Positions 38,358 to 47,021 of a DNA stretch of 64,000 nucleotides are shown piece after piece. The notes under the pieces were generated by a model. The model searched no databases. It was not told the DNA's origin and was given only the letters and a program-made list of their open reading frames with translations. Position 1 is the first letter of the stretch. The number at the start of each line of letters is the position of its first letter. This DNA is from Streptomyces sp. NRRL B-24484 (GTDB lineage: Bacteria > Actinomycetota > Actinomycetes > Streptomycetales > Streptomycetaceae), in assembly GCF_000717715.1 (NCBI RefSeq), contig NZ_JOAI01000046.1:1-64000 (forward strand). The letters run 5' to 3'. A program made the translations under genes and the position numbers.

Positions 38358-39034
38358 ATGTGCTGGAGTGCGGAGGCGGACGCGGCGGCCGGCGCGGTGG
38401 TCGCCGGGCTCGGTACGGTCTGCCTGCTGCGGGTGCGCGATCCGCGCCGGGTGCCGCTGGCCGCGCTGCCGCTGCTGCTCGGGTGCACCAGCTGGTGGAG
38501 GCCGCGGTCTGGCTCGGCGAGGACGGCCGGATCGGGCCGGGTCCCGCGCAGGCGGCCCGCGCGGTGTGGGCGCTGATCGCCTTGCCGCTGCTGCCGCTGC
38601 TGGTCTCCTCCGGGGTGTGGTGCGCGGCGGGGCCCGGCCACCCGCGGCGGCGGCTGGGCGCGCTCGCCGTCCTGGGCGCGGTGGTCGCCGTCCCGCTCGC
38701 GGTGGCGGTGCTGCGCCGTCCGGTGTCGGCGGAGGTTCGCCATCACACACTGGCGTACGCCGTCGGGGTGCCCGCGGCGCCGCTGCTGATCGCCGGCTAC
38801 CTGCTGGCCACCCTCGGGGCGCTGCTGCTCAGCGGGGACGCCGCCCTCCGCCGGCTGGGCCTGGTCCTGGGCGCGGGCGCGCTGGTGTGCGCCCTGGTGT
38901 GGCGCCTCGCCTTCGCCTCGACCTGGTGCGCGCCGGCCGCCGCCGCGGCCGTCCTGCTGCTGGGCTGGGCGGGCGGGACGGGTCCGCCGGCGCTGGCCGG
39001 CGCGGCGGGCCGTGGTCCGGGCGGGGGTGTCTGA
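38358..39034 (+). pseudogene. DUF6629-like membrane protein with a frameshift
   Basis: The frame from ATG 38358 (GTGAGGAG upstream) reads MCWSAEADAAAGAVVAGLG and on to VPLAALPLLLG, the start of a DUF6629-type membrane protein. At about 38480-38484 the coherent sequence shifts to another frame, where HQLVEAAVWLGEDG and five further helices continue to TGA 39032-39034. Expected GGG-GCG-CAC appears as GGG-TG-CAC, so one base seems to be missing. Either the gene is broken or the assembly has an error. The total length (about 225 residues) fits the intact family. Function unknown. Confidence 0.75.
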
Positions 39035-39052
39035 CGGCCTATCATCTCCCCC

Positions 39053-39982
39053 ATGGCCGAACCGCTGCGCATCGTCACCCGTTCGTCACCGATGGCCCTC
39101 GCCCAGGTCGAGCGCGTCCGCGCCGAACTCGCCGCGCTGCACCCGGGGATCCGGACGGAGGTCGTGCCGGTCACCACCTCCGGCGACCGCTGGACGGGCG
39201 ACCTGGCCGCGCTCGGCGGCAAGGGCGCCTTCACCAAGGAGGTCGACGCCGCGCTGCTGGCCGGCGAGGCGGACCTGGCGGTGCACTGTCTGAAGGACGT
39301 CCCGGCCGACCGGCCGCTGCCGGCGGGCACGGTGTTCGCCGCCCACCTGGCCCGCGACGACATCCGCGACGCCTTGGTGCACCCGGGCGGACTGACCCTG
39401 GACGAGCTCCCGGCCGGCACCCGGATCGGCACCTCCTCCGTCCGCCGGGTCGCCCAGTTGGCCGCCTCGCACCCGCAGCTGGTGTGCGTGCCGATGCGCG
39501 GCAACGCCAACAGTCGGCTGGCGAAGCTGGACGCCGGTGAGGCGGACGCCCTGCTGCTGGCCGTCTCCGGCCTGGAGCGGATCGGCCTCGCCGACCGGAT
39601 CAGCGAGGTGCTGGACGTGGCGGCGATGTGCCCGCCGATCGGCGCCGGCATCCTCGTCCTGCAGTGCCGCGAGGACGACACCGCCACGGTCGACACCGTG
39701 ACCGGCCTCAACGACCCGCGGACGTGGCGCGAGGCGGCCGCGGAGCGGATGTTCCTGCACGTCCTGCAGGGCCACTGCAACGCGCCGATCGCCGGCTACG
39801 CGCGGGCCGAGGACGACGGGCGGCTCTCCATGCGCGGCCGGGTGTTCTCGCCGGACGGCAAGCGGGTGCTGGACGCCCACGAGTGGGCCGGTGCGCTCGG
39901 CCCCGAGGACCTCGGCACCTCGACCGCCCTCGCTCTCAAGCGTCAGGGCGCCCAGGAGCTCATCGACGGCATCGCGCACTGA
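39053..39982 (+). CDS. hemC: Porphobilinogen deaminase (hydroxymethylbilane synthase), free-standing copy
   Basis: The 309-residue enzyme joins four porphobilinogen units into hydroxymethylbilane in haem, sirohaem and cobalamin synthesis. AVHCLKDVP holds the catalytic Asp82, and Cys242 in [13 protein letters not shown] anchors the dipyrromethane cofactor. Arg residues in [11 protein letters not shown] and [12 protein letters not shown] contact substrate, although RGNANSR replaces the usual RGNVDTR. The gene is 18 bases after the DUF6629 remnant and not in a hemACBD cluster, so it may be a second copy. Confidence 0.93.
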   Translation: MAEPLRIVTRSSPMALAQVERVRAELAALHPGIRTEVVPVTTSGDRWTGDLAALGGKGAFTKEVDAALLAGEADLAVHCLKDVPADRPLPAGTVFAAHLARDDIRDALVHPGGLTLDELPAGTRIGTSSVRRVAQLAASHPQLVCVPMRGNANSRLAKLDAGEADALLLAVSGLERIGLADRISEVLDVAAMCPPIGAGILVLQCREDDTATVDTVTGLNDPRTWREAAAERMFLHVLQGHCNAPIAGYARAEDDGRLSMRGRVFSPDGKRVLDAHEWAGALGPEDLGTSTALALKRQGAQELIDGIAH

Positions 39983-40062
39983 GCGCACGGCCGACCGCGG
40001 CCGGGCTGTCGGTCCGGGCTCCGGCTCCGGGTTGCGGGTCCGGGCTGCGGGTCCGGGAGCCG

Positions 40063-40091
40063 TTGACAGTGTCACGACGGGCTCCTAGCGT
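40063..40091 (+). promoter_or_regulatory. Promoter of the saccharopine-dehydrogenase-like gene
   Basis: A perfect TTGACA and TAGCGT are separated by 17 bases and end 34 bases before the ATG. Confidence 0.8.
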
Positions 40092-40103
40092 GGCGCAGTC
40101 GAT

Positions 40104-40115
40104 TACTCGCGAGTA
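40104..40115. promoter_or_regulatory. TACTCGCGAGTA operator-like palindrome
   Basis: This perfect 12-bp palindrome lies between the -10 element and the start codon, where a TetR-type repressor would block transcription. No regulator gene is adjacent. Confidence 0.6.
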
Positions 40116-40125
40116 GGGACTGTTG

Positions 40126-41340
40126 ATGGCCGCGCCGCGCCCGTACGACCTCGTCCTGTTCGGTGCCACCGGGTTCACCGGCGGGCTCACCGCCGAATAC
40201 CTGGCCCGGGCCGCGCCCGAGGGCTGCCGCTGGGCGCTCGCCGGACGGGACGGGCGCAGGCTCGCCGCCGTCCGGACGCGGCTGGCGGAGCTCGACCCGC
40301 GCTGCGCGGACCTCCCGCTGCTGGTCGCGGACGCCGCGGACCGCGAGGCGCTGAGCGAGGTGGCCGCCTCGACCCGGGTGGTGATCTCCACGGTCGGCCC
40401 GTACCTGCGGTACGGCGAGCCGCTGGTGGCCGCCTGCGCGGAGAGCGGCACGGACTACGTGGACCTCACCGGGGAGCCGGAGTTCGTCGACCGGATGTAC
40501 CTGCGGCACCACGAGCGGGCGGTCGCCAGCGGGGCACGGCTGGTGCACGCCTGCGGCTTCGACTCGGTGCCGCACGACCTCGGCGTGCTGTTCACCGTCG
40601 AGGAACTGCTGCGCCGCGGCGGCCCGGCTGCCCGGCTCTCGGTGGAGGGCTTCGTCCGCGCGGGCGGCACGATCTCGGGCGGCACCTTCGCCTCCGCGAT
40701 GACGGCCTTCTCCCGGCCGCGGGCGATGGCACGGGCCGCCCGGGCGCGCCGCGCGGTCGAGCCGCGGCCGAAGGGGCGGCTGGTCCGCACCCCGGTCGGC
40801 CGCCCGCACCGGTCGCGGGCCGCGCGGGCCTGGGCCGTGCCGATGCCGGCGATCGACCCGCAGGTGGTGGCCCGCTCGGCCGCCGCACTGGACGCGTACG
40901 GCCCGGACTTCGGCTACGCGCACTACGCGGCGGTGCGGCGGCTGCCGATCGCCCTCGGCGGGATCGCCGCGGTGGCGGCGGTCGCCGTCGCCGCCCAGCT
41001 GCCGGTGCTGCGCCGGGCGCTGGGCCGGCTGCGGAGGCCGGGCGAGGGGCCGAGCGCGGAGCAGCGGGCGCGGTCCTGGTTCGCCGTCCGGTTCGTGGCA
41101 CGCGCGGAGGGCGGCCGGACGGTCTTCACCGAGGTGTCGGGCGGCGACCCGGGCTACCAGGAGACGGCGAAGATGCTCGCCGAGTCGGCGCTCTGCCTGG
41201 CGTACGACGACCTGCCGCCGGTGGCGGGGCAGTCGACCACGGCGGTGGCGATGGGCCGGCCGCTGATCGACCGGCTGGTCGCGGCGGGTATCTCCTTCCG
41301 GGTGCTGGACGCGCCGCCGACGGCCGCGCCCGGCCGCTGA
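40126..41340 (+). CDS. Saccharopine-dehydrogenase-like (trans-acting enoyl reductase family) protein
   Basis: The 404-residue protein has an N-terminal Rossmann domain (YDLVLFGATGFTGGLTAEYLAR; TVGPYLRYGEPLVAACAESGTDYVDLTGE). HACGFDSVPHDLG and the C-terminal half with SGGDPGYQETAKMLAESALCLAYDDLP are typical of the family that includes the mycobacterial trans-acting enoyl reductase Rv2953. It probably reduces a lipid or polyketide-like carbonyl or enoyl group with NAD(P)H. The ATG at 40126 follows AGGGAC; a TTG just before it is less likely. A good promoter and a TetR-like operator precede it. Confidence 0.88.
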   Translation: MAAPRPYDLVLFGATGFTGGLTAEYLARAAPEGCRWALAGRDGRRLAAVRTRLAELDPRCADLPLLVADAADREALSEVAASTRVVISTVGPYLRYGEPLVAACAESGTDYVDLTGEPEFVDRMYLRHHERAVASGARLVHACGFDSVPHDLGVLFTVEELLRRGGPAARLSVEGFVRAGGTISGGTFASAMTAFSRPRAMARAARARRAVEPRPKGRLVRTPVGRPHRSRAARAWAVPMPAIDPQVVARSAAALDAYGPDFGYAHYAAVRRLPIALGGIAAVAAVAVAAQLPVLRRALGRLRRPGEGPSAEQRARSWFAVRFVARAEGGRTVFTEVSGGDPGYQETAKMLAESALCLAYDDLPPVAGQSTTAVAMGRPLIDRLVAAGISFRVLDAPPTAAPGR

Positions 41341-41366
41341 ACGACCGCGGGCCGCTGAACGACCGC
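41332..41366 (+). repeat. 17-bp tandem duplication across a stop codon
   Basis: GGCCGCTGAACGACCGC occurs twice with an 18-base period, the first copy containing the TGA of the reductase gene. It is probably a recent slippage duplication. Confidence 0.8.
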
Positions 41367-41416
41367 ACGGCCCGCCCCGGCAGGATGCGGCGGGGAGGGG
41401 CCGGCGGATCCGTCCG

Positions 41417-42784
41417 TCAGGCGCGGCCGTAGCGGCGCTCCAGCTCGCCGAGCTCGTAGAAGTAGCTGCCCGGGGCGACCGGCGTGCAGGACGCCGGGAA
41501 GGCGGTCTCCTTCTCGTTGTAGAACATCCGGACGAGGTGGCTCGGTGCGCCCCCGGCCGTGGTGCCCGCGTACAGGTCCCACTGGATGTTGGCGGCCATC
41601 GGCGAGACCTCGGCGCCCCGCCAGGGGTTGTTCCGGTGGCTGTAGGGCTCGTCGGCCCGGGCGGGCTCGGTGCTGCCGGGCAGTCCGAGCAGGACGGCGA
41701 GCGGCTCGATCTCCTCGGCGTGGGTGAAGCGCAGCACCGCACCGGTGCGGCCGGTGCCGGCGGCCCGGGCCTCGGCCTGCGCGAACAGGTCGGCGAGCAG
41801 GACGCCCGCCATCCGGTGGGTGACGGTGCGGCCGCTGAAGCCGGGCCCCTTCTGGTAGAACTCCTCGGCGTCGTCGAGGTAGCCGAACCAGCGGGCGTCG
41901 CGGTCGGCGAGGAACGGGGCGAGGTCGACGTCCGGCGCCTCCACGGCGAGGTCCGGCGCGGCGCTGTACAGGGCGTACAGCGAGCGGGCGAAGGCGAGCT
42001 GCCGGTCGGCGGCCAGCGCGGCGGCGAAGCCGGCGCGGAAGATGCGGCCGGCGGTGCGCCGGGCGGCCTCGGCGGTGCGCGGCATGCCGTCGACGGCCGC
42101 GAGCGCGGCGGCGAGGTCCCGGTCCTCCGCCAGGTACGCCCGGTAGTCGGCGTTCTGCGGCTGCTTGTGGAAGTAGAGCAGGTCCCTGTCGGTGACGGGT
42201 GCTCCGATCAGACCGGCCAGTTCGGGCCGGCCGGCCGTCAGGCCCGCGGTGAAGGCGTCGGCGCTGGCGGTCGCGCGGGCCACTCCTGAGGTCTCCACCA
42301 CGATCGGCTCGCCCGTGGCGGCGATGGTGTCGAACAGTCCGGGCAGCCGCTGCTCCAGCCGCAGGGCGGTCTGCCGGTGCTCCTGCGCGCCGAGGCCGGA
42401 CAGGTTGCCGTAGCCGATCCCGGCGGCGGCGGCCAGCAGCGCCCGGACCTGCGGGGTGAGCCTGCGGCCGAGGTCGGTCAGGGCGCCGCGTTCCCGGGCC
42501 TCGGCCAGGAGCGCGAGCACCGCGTCGCCGTCCTCGCTGCCGGTCATGGCCCGGGAGCCGTGCCGGGCGACGTTCTCGGTGAACACCGCGGTGTAGCCCT
42601 GCGGCACCGGCTGGTAGCGGCCCGGCCGCCCCTGCGGGAGGTACGGCGCCCTGGTCCCGTAGGAGCCCCGTCCGGCCCGCGGGCCGACCGGCCGGTCGTG
42701 TGCGGACGCGGTGCCCCGGGTCGGCACCACGGCGGCGGCCGGCGGGGTGGCGGTGGCGGCCGTGAACCAGGCAGTGCGCTTCAC
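41417..42784 (-). CDS. Secreted histidine-type phosphatase (MINPP/phytase-like)
   Basis: The 455-residue clade-2 histidine phosphatase has a GTG start with AAGGGG upstream and a short signal peptide (MKRTAWFTAATATPPAAA). The nucleophile motif is ARHGSR (His75) and the proton donor lies in FTHAEEIEP, an HAE motif like multiple inositol polyphosphate phosphatases (acid phytases use HD). YFHKQPQNADYRAYLAED is a family helix. It should release phosphate from inositol phosphates or other esters outside the cell. It stands alone. Confidence 0.88.
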   Translation of the reverse strand: MKRTAWFTAATATPPAAAVVPTRGTASAHDRPVGPRAGRGSYGTRAPYLPQGRPGRYQPVPQGYTAVFTENVARHGSRAMTGSEDGDAVLALLAEARERGALTDLGRRLTPQVRALLAAAAGIGYGNLSGLGAQEHRQTALRLEQRLPGLFDTIAATGEPIVVETSGVARATASADAFTAGLTAGRPELAGLIGAPVTDRDLLYFHKQPQNADYRAYLAEDRDLAAALAAVDGMPRTAEAARRTAGRIFRAGFAAALAADRQLAFARSLYALYSAAPDLAVEAPDVDLAPFLADRDARWFGYLDDAEEFYQKGPGFSGRTVTHRMAGVLLADLFAQAEARAAGTGRTGAVLRFTHAEEIEPLAVLLGLPGSTEPARADEPYSHRNNPWRGAEVSPMAANIQWDLYAGTTAGGAPSHLVRMFYNEKETAFPASCTPVAPGSYFYELGELERRYGRA

Positions 42785-42990
42785 AACGGGCCCCTTCGAC
42801 TCGGGTCCCGGCCCTTGGGCCGGGAACCTCCGCGCCTTCGCTTCCGGGCCGGAGCTCCGCCCCACCACCCGGCACGACCGGGACGATCACCGGGTGGACG
42901 CCGGCGGTCCGCCCTCCCCTCACCGTGACCCGCCACCCGTCGGCGCGCCAGCGCGCGGCGTCCGTGGCCCTGCCGGATCTGCCGGGCCGG

Positions 42991-43482
42991 TCACTGGTCG
43001 ACGGTGAACACCGCGCCCCGCCCGTCGGCGGCGGCGCGGGCGAAGAAGGCGCGCAGTTCGCCGAACCAGTAGTGGGTGTAGCCGAAGTCCTCCTCGTCGC
43101 GGGCGCCGTCGTAGTCGGCGGGGTCGAGGGCGAAGAAGTGCTCGCGCAGCCGGGCCTCGTCGATCCCGGCGAGGGCGGCGGCGACGTCGGCGACCTCCTG
43201 CGGGGTGGTGAGGACGACGACGTGGTCGTCCCCGTCGTACAGCGGCAGGCCGCCGAGGACGGCGTGCGAGAGCGGGTACGCACCGCCGTCGTACGACAGC
43301 GTGCCGTCGGTGAGGCAGCGGTGGATGGCGTCCCAGGCCTTGTCGGTCTCGGCGAGGTGGTCGGTGTCCCAGCCCTCCTCGATCCCTGCGACCTCGGCGA
43401 GCACCGCCTCGTCGTCCGCGGCGGCGAGCAGCCGTGCGGCCTGCTCGGCGGTCAGCGCGAAGTGCGCTCCTCGGCAACCCAT
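42991..43482 (-). CDS. DUF1877 (YfbM-like) protein
   Basis: The 163-residue protein has the start MGCRGAHFALTAEQAARLLAA and then DKAWDAIHRCLTDGTLSYDGGAYPLSHAVLGG, ALDPADYD and the end FTVDQ, all close to the DUF1877 consensus and usual length. These proteins often occur as free genes in streptomycetes and some are suspected immunity-type proteins; the function is unknown. The start has GGGGGAGG upstream. A GGACCCCGGGGTCC palindrome at 43567-43580 lies in the promoter region. Confidence 0.9.
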   Translation of the reverse strand: MGCRGAHFALTAEQAARLLAAADDEAVLAEVAGIEEGWDTDHLAETDKAWDAIHRCLTDGTLSYDGGAYPLSHAVLGGLPLYDGDDHVVVLTTPQEVADVAAALAGIDEARLREHFFALDPADYDGARDEEDFGYTHYWFGELRAFFARAAADGRGAVFTVDQ

Positions 43483-43772
43483 CGGTCCTCCCCCGTTCGG
43501 CACCGGCCTCGGTCGGGGACCGTAGCGCGGGCCACCGACGGCGGCGCGCGTCCTACCACCGGGTAGGGACCCCGGGGTCCGCGGTGGCCCTCGCAGTGGA
43601 AGGATGGGCGGTCCGCCCCCGGTGGCGTACCTCGGTCGACCAGGCCGCCTGCCCATCCTGCGGCGGCCTCCGGTGACGGGACCAGGTCCGCGCCGCGTAA
43701 CCCTGCGGCCTCGGCGGCGTGAGTGCCATCAGTCTTCCTCCGTTCTTCCCTCCCTCAGGAAGCTCCCTCACC

Positions 43773-44699
43773 ATGCACCACTCCTCCCTGCCCCGGCGCG
43801 CCCGCGTGCCCGGGCGCACCCTCGCGGCCGCCGGTGCGGCCTGCCTGTTGCTGTCCGGCTGCGCGAGTACGGCCTCACCGGCCTCGGACGGCTCCTCCGA
43901 CCTGCGCGACCGGGTGCCGAAGGCCGTCCGCAAGGCCGGCGTGCTGCGGATCGGCTCGTACCTCAACTACGCCCCGGTGGACTACAAGGAGGCCGACGGG
44001 CGGCCGGCGGGCCTCGACCCGGACCTGGCCGCGGCGGTCGGCAGACTGCTCGGGCTGCGGGTCGAGTTCGTCGACATGCCGTTCGACCGGCTGATCCCGG
44101 CCGTGCAGTCCGGGGACGTCCACCTGGCGATGTCCGCGGTGATCGACACCACCGACCGGCAGAACGGCGTCGACGACGCGGGCCGCACCTCCGGGCCGGG
44201 CGTCGACTTCGTGGACTACTTCTTCACCAGCACCTCGATCCTGGTGAAGGCCGGCAATCCGGAGCGGATCAACGGCCTGGACAGCCTGTGCGGGCACGCC
44301 GTCGCGGTGCAGAAGGGCACCGTGCAGGCCGAGATCGCGACCCGCCAGGCGGGCGCCTGCAGCCGCTACGCCAAGAAGCTGGACGTGCACCAGCTGGCCA
44401 ACGACGAGCTGGCGCTGGCCGAGGTCGCGGACGGGACGGCGGTGGCGGACCTCAACGACTACCCGGTGGCCCAGTTCAACACCTCGGCGGTGCGCGGCGG
44501 ACGCTTCGAGCTGACGGGCGACCACATCCAGTCCAGCCCGTACGCGATCACGGTGAACAAGGCGGACACCGAGCTGCGCGCGGCCGTCGCCAAGGCGCTG
44601 GACCGGCTGATCCGCAACGGCGAGTACGACCGCATCCTGGAGCGGTGGGACCTGCACACCGGTGCGGTCTCCAGCGCGGTGGTGAACGGCGGCCGCTGA
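43773..44699 (+). CDS. Amino-acid-type ABC substrate-binding lipoprotein, orphan
   Basis: The 308-residue protein has a lipobox LLLSGC (Cys30) and a family 3 solute-binding fold. It includes VLRIGSYLNYAPVDYKEADGRPAGLDPDLAAAVGRLLGLRVEFVDMPFDRLIPAVQSGDVHLAMSAV and the closing LDRLIRNGEYDRILERWDL. It binds a polar amino acid or similar compound at the cell surface. No permease or ATPase genes follow; a 12-bp hairpin closes the unit, so it must work with a distant transporter or as a sensor. AGGAAG lies 10 bases before the ATG. Confidence 0.92.
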   Translation: MHHSSLPRRARVPGRTLAAAGAACLLLSGCASTASPASDGSSDLRDRVPKAVRKAGVLRIGSYLNYAPVDYKEADGRPAGLDPDLAAAVGRLLGLRVEFVDMPFDRLIPAVQSGDVHLAMSAVIDTTDRQNGVDDAGRTSGPGVDFVDYFFTSTSILVKAGNPERINGLDSLCGHAVAVQKGTVQAEIATRQAGACSRYAKKLDVHQLANDELALAEVADGTAVADLNDYPVAQFNTSAVRGGRFELTGDHIQSSPYAITVNKADTELRAAVAKALDRLIRNGEYDRILERWDLHTGAVSSAVVNGGR

Positions 44700-44722
44700 G
44701 CCCCGGCCGCGGCGCAGGGGTC

Positions 44723-44754
44723 CCGGGCGGGCCGGCCCGAACCGGCCCGCCCGG
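44723..44754. terminator. Hairpin terminator after the binding-protein gene
   Basis: CGGGCGGGCCGG and its exact complement form a 12-bp stem (13 with the outer C:G) around CCCGAA, between two convergent genes. Confidence 0.8.
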
Positions 44755-44774
44755 CGCCCTGGAGGTCCTCCCGG

Positions 44775-44945
44775 TCAGGGCTTGCGCGCGACGCCCGCCC
44801 AGTACCGGGCGGCCTTCGGGCCGAGCCAGTGGTCGTACACCCGGGCGGAGTGCGGCAGCGAGGTGTCGATCTCCGGCCGCTCCCGGTCGTCGAGCGGCTG
44901 CCCCGCGACGATCGACGTCCCGGTCCCGGCCCGGTGTTCCGTCAT
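44775..44945 (-). pseudogene. N-terminal remnant of a SAM-dependent methyltransferase (DUF574 type)
   Basis: The 56-residue frame ends soon after RPEIDTSLPHSARVYDHWLGPK, which is the conserved N-terminus of the actinobacterial methyltransferase family PF04672 (usually about 260-280 residues, RPxIDTSxxHxARVYDYWLGGK). The SAM-binding region is absent and the downstream DNA is the terminator. It is either a truncated gene or a retained small peptide. Family members are very numerous in streptomycetes. Confidence 0.65.
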
Positions 44946-45028
44946 GTGTCCCCCGAGGGTCTTCGGCTCACGAACGGTTCGCAGCCCGGCCTCCCGCCCG
45001 GGCGCCCGTCCGGACATCCGACGGATCG

Positions 45029-46030
45029 TCAGTTCCCCTTCTTCCGGCCGGACCAGAGCTTGGCGAGGCCGATCGCCGCGGCCACCGCGATCAGCGCGGC
45101 GAGCGCGTGGTCGGTGCCGCCGGAGCCCGAGCCGGGGGCGGCCCGACCCGAGGCGGCGGGCGCCCCGGCGCCGCCGCTCGGGGCGGCCGCAGGACTGCCG
45201 GACGGTGCGGGCGCGCCGTCGCCGGTGAGGCGCAGCCGCCAGACGTCGCTGTCGCGGCCCTCGCTGCCGTAGAGCACGGCGGTGCCGTCCGCCGAGAAGG
45301 TCACCGACTCGCCCTGGCGCTGGAAGGGCACGTCGAGTGCGCGGAGCTTCTTCGGGGTGCCGTCCCAGGCGTAGAGGTCCGAGGCGAAGTAGCCGCGCAG
45401 CACCAGCCGGCGGCCGTCCGGCGAGAAGGCGCCGTCCGTCACCCAGGGCACGTCGGCGATCCGCCGGAAGGTGTTGGTGCCGGTCGGCGAGAGTGCCTCC
45501 GGGCCCTGGTAGAGGCCGCCGCCGGACTGCTTCTTGCTGGCGATGTAGGCGCGGCCGGTGACCGGGTGCACCATCAGCGCCTCGGCGTCGCGCGGGCCGT
45601 CCTCGTAGCGGACCTTGTAGCGGACGGCGGTGACGGTCTGGTCGTGCAGGTCGGCCGGCTCGGGGAAGGCGTAGATCCACACCTCGGGCCAGGTGCCGTC
45701 GAGGTTGTCCCCGATGTCGCCGACGTACAGCCGGCCGTCGGGGCCGAGCGAGATCGCCTCCACGTCCCGCGGCTTGATGCCGCGGAGGGTGACGGTCGCG
45801 ACGGTGCGGCCCTCGCTGTCGACGGCGTAGACGTACGGGCCGTCGTCGCTGTCGTTGTGCGTCCAGTACACGCCGGGGTGGGCGCGGCTCGCGGCGAGGC
45901 CGCTGGACTCGGTGATCCGCTCGTCGTGGATGGTGAAGACGCGCTCCGGCCGCTCGGCCGCGGCGGCCGGCAGCGCGGCCGGGCCGAGCAGGACCAGCAG
46001 CGCCCCGGCGGCGGCCGCACCGCTGCGCAT
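45029..46030 (-). CDS. Secreted, membrane-anchored beta-propeller-like protein
   Basis: The 333-residue protein has a signal peptide (about 1-25). Its domain of about 230 residues has repeated blades of the type GPYVYAVDSEGRTVATVTLRG, VEAISLGPDGRLYVGDIGDN, TDGAFSPDGRRLVLRGY and ESVTFSADGTAVLYGSEG. A Pro/Ala/Gly/Ser-rich stalk leads to one C-terminal helix (ALAALIAVAAAIGLAKLW) with a KKGN tail. It should display a propeller on the outer face. No catalytic motif is visible; the role may be binding or esterase-like. A GTG at 46060 is an alternative start. Confidence 0.8.
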   Translation of the reverse strand: MRSGAAAAGALLVLLGPAALPAAAAERPERVFTIHDERITESSGLAASRAHPGVYWTHNDSDDGPYVYAVDSEGRTVATVTLRGIKPRDVEAISLGPDGRLYVGDIGDNLDGTWPEVWIYAFPEPADLHDQTVTAVRYKVRYEDGPRDAEALMVHPVTGRAYIASKKQSGGGLYQGPEALSPTGTNTFRRIADVPWVTDGAFSPDGRRLVLRGYFASDLYAWDGTPKKLRALDVPFQRQGESVTFSADGTAVLYGSEGRDSDVWRLRLTGDGAPAPSGSPAAAPSGGAGAPAASGRAAPGSGSGGTDHALAALIAVAAAIGLAKLWSGRKKGN

Positions 46031-46067
46031 CCGTCCCCGGCCCCTCGTCGCTCGCTCCACCGGGCGA

Positions 46068-47021
46068 TCATCGCACGGCGGCCCGGCCGGTCGACGCGGA
46101 ACGGTCGGGCACGTCCGGTCCCGTCCGCCCGGTCGGCGGGCGGGCGCCGACCAGGGCCACCGCCGCCGCTCCCGCGCGGCAGCCGGCCCGGGCCGCCTCG
46201 ACCGGGTCGGCACCGGCGAGCCGGGCGGCCAGCAGCCCGCCGGTGAAGGCGTCGCCGGCGCCGGTGGAGTCGAGCGCGGCGACGCCGGGCACCCCGGGCA
46301 CCCGGGCCAGCACCCGGCCGCCCGCGGCCACCATCGCGCCCTGGGCGCCGAGGGTGACCACGGCCTCGCCGTACCGCGCGCTGAGCCGCTCGGCGGCGGC
46401 GGCCGGGTCGCCGGTGCCGGCCAGCAGGTGGGCCTCGGCCCGGTTGGGCAGCAGCAGTCCGACCCCGGCGAAGGCCTCGCGGACGGCGCCCGGGCCGCAG
46501 CGCTGCAGGAAGCCGGTGGACGCCGGGTCGGCGCTGACGGGCAGCCCGGCGGCGCGGGCGGCGGGCAGGGCGAGGGCGGCCAGGGCGCGGCCCGGTCCGG
46601 AGAGCAGCTGGTAGCCCGAGAAGTGCAGCCGGGCGGCGCCCTCCAGCAGGTCGTCCGACCAGTCCGCGGGGCCGAGGCGGACGGCGGCGCCGCCGTCGGT
46701 GACGAGGGTCCGCTCGGCGTGCCCGTCGACCAGGCTGATCACCACGGCGGTCGGCGCCTGCGGGTCGACGGCGAGGTGGGCGGTGACCCCGGCGGCGGCG
46801 AGTTCGGCCCGGTGCCAGTCGGCGGAGTCGGCGCCCGCCCGGGCGAGCAGCCGCACGCGCGCTCCCCCGGCGGCGGCCCAGGCGGCCGCGTTGGCCCCGG
46901 CACCGCCCGGCCGGACGGCGATCCGGGCGGCGGTGTCGGTGTGCGGGGCGAGCGGGCCCTCGTGCAGGGCGACCACGTCGGTGACGACCTCACCGACGAC
47001 GAGCAGCGCGCCCGCGCTCAT
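46068..47021 (-). CDS. psuK: PfkB-family kinase, probable pseudouridine kinase
   Basis: The 317-residue ribokinase-like protein has the N-terminal GEVVTDVVALHEGP, the VRPGGAGANAAAWAAAGGARV loop (PfkB signature 1) and the anion hole DSTGAGDAFTGGLLAARLAG with catalytic Asp (signature 2). The start codon overlaps the psuG stop by four bases (ATGA), a tight coupling. That pairing points to pseudouridine phosphorylation, the first step in its breakdown to uracil and ribose 5-phosphate. Confidence 0.88.
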   Translation of the reverse strand: MSAGALLVVGEVVTDVVALHEGPLAPHTDTAARIAVRPGGAGANAAAWAAAGGARVRLLARAGADSADWHRAELAAAGVTAHLAVDPQAPTAVVISLVDGHAERTLVTDGGAAVRLGPADWSDDLLEGAARLHFSGYQLLSGPGRALAALALPAARAAGLPVSADPASTGFLQRCGPGAVREAFAGVGLLLPNRAEAHLLAGTGDPAAAAERLSARYGEAVVTLGAQGAMVAAGGRVLARVPGVPGVAALDSTGAGDAFTGGLLAARLAGADPVEAARAGCRAGAAAVALVGARPPTGRTGPDVPDRSASTGRAAVR

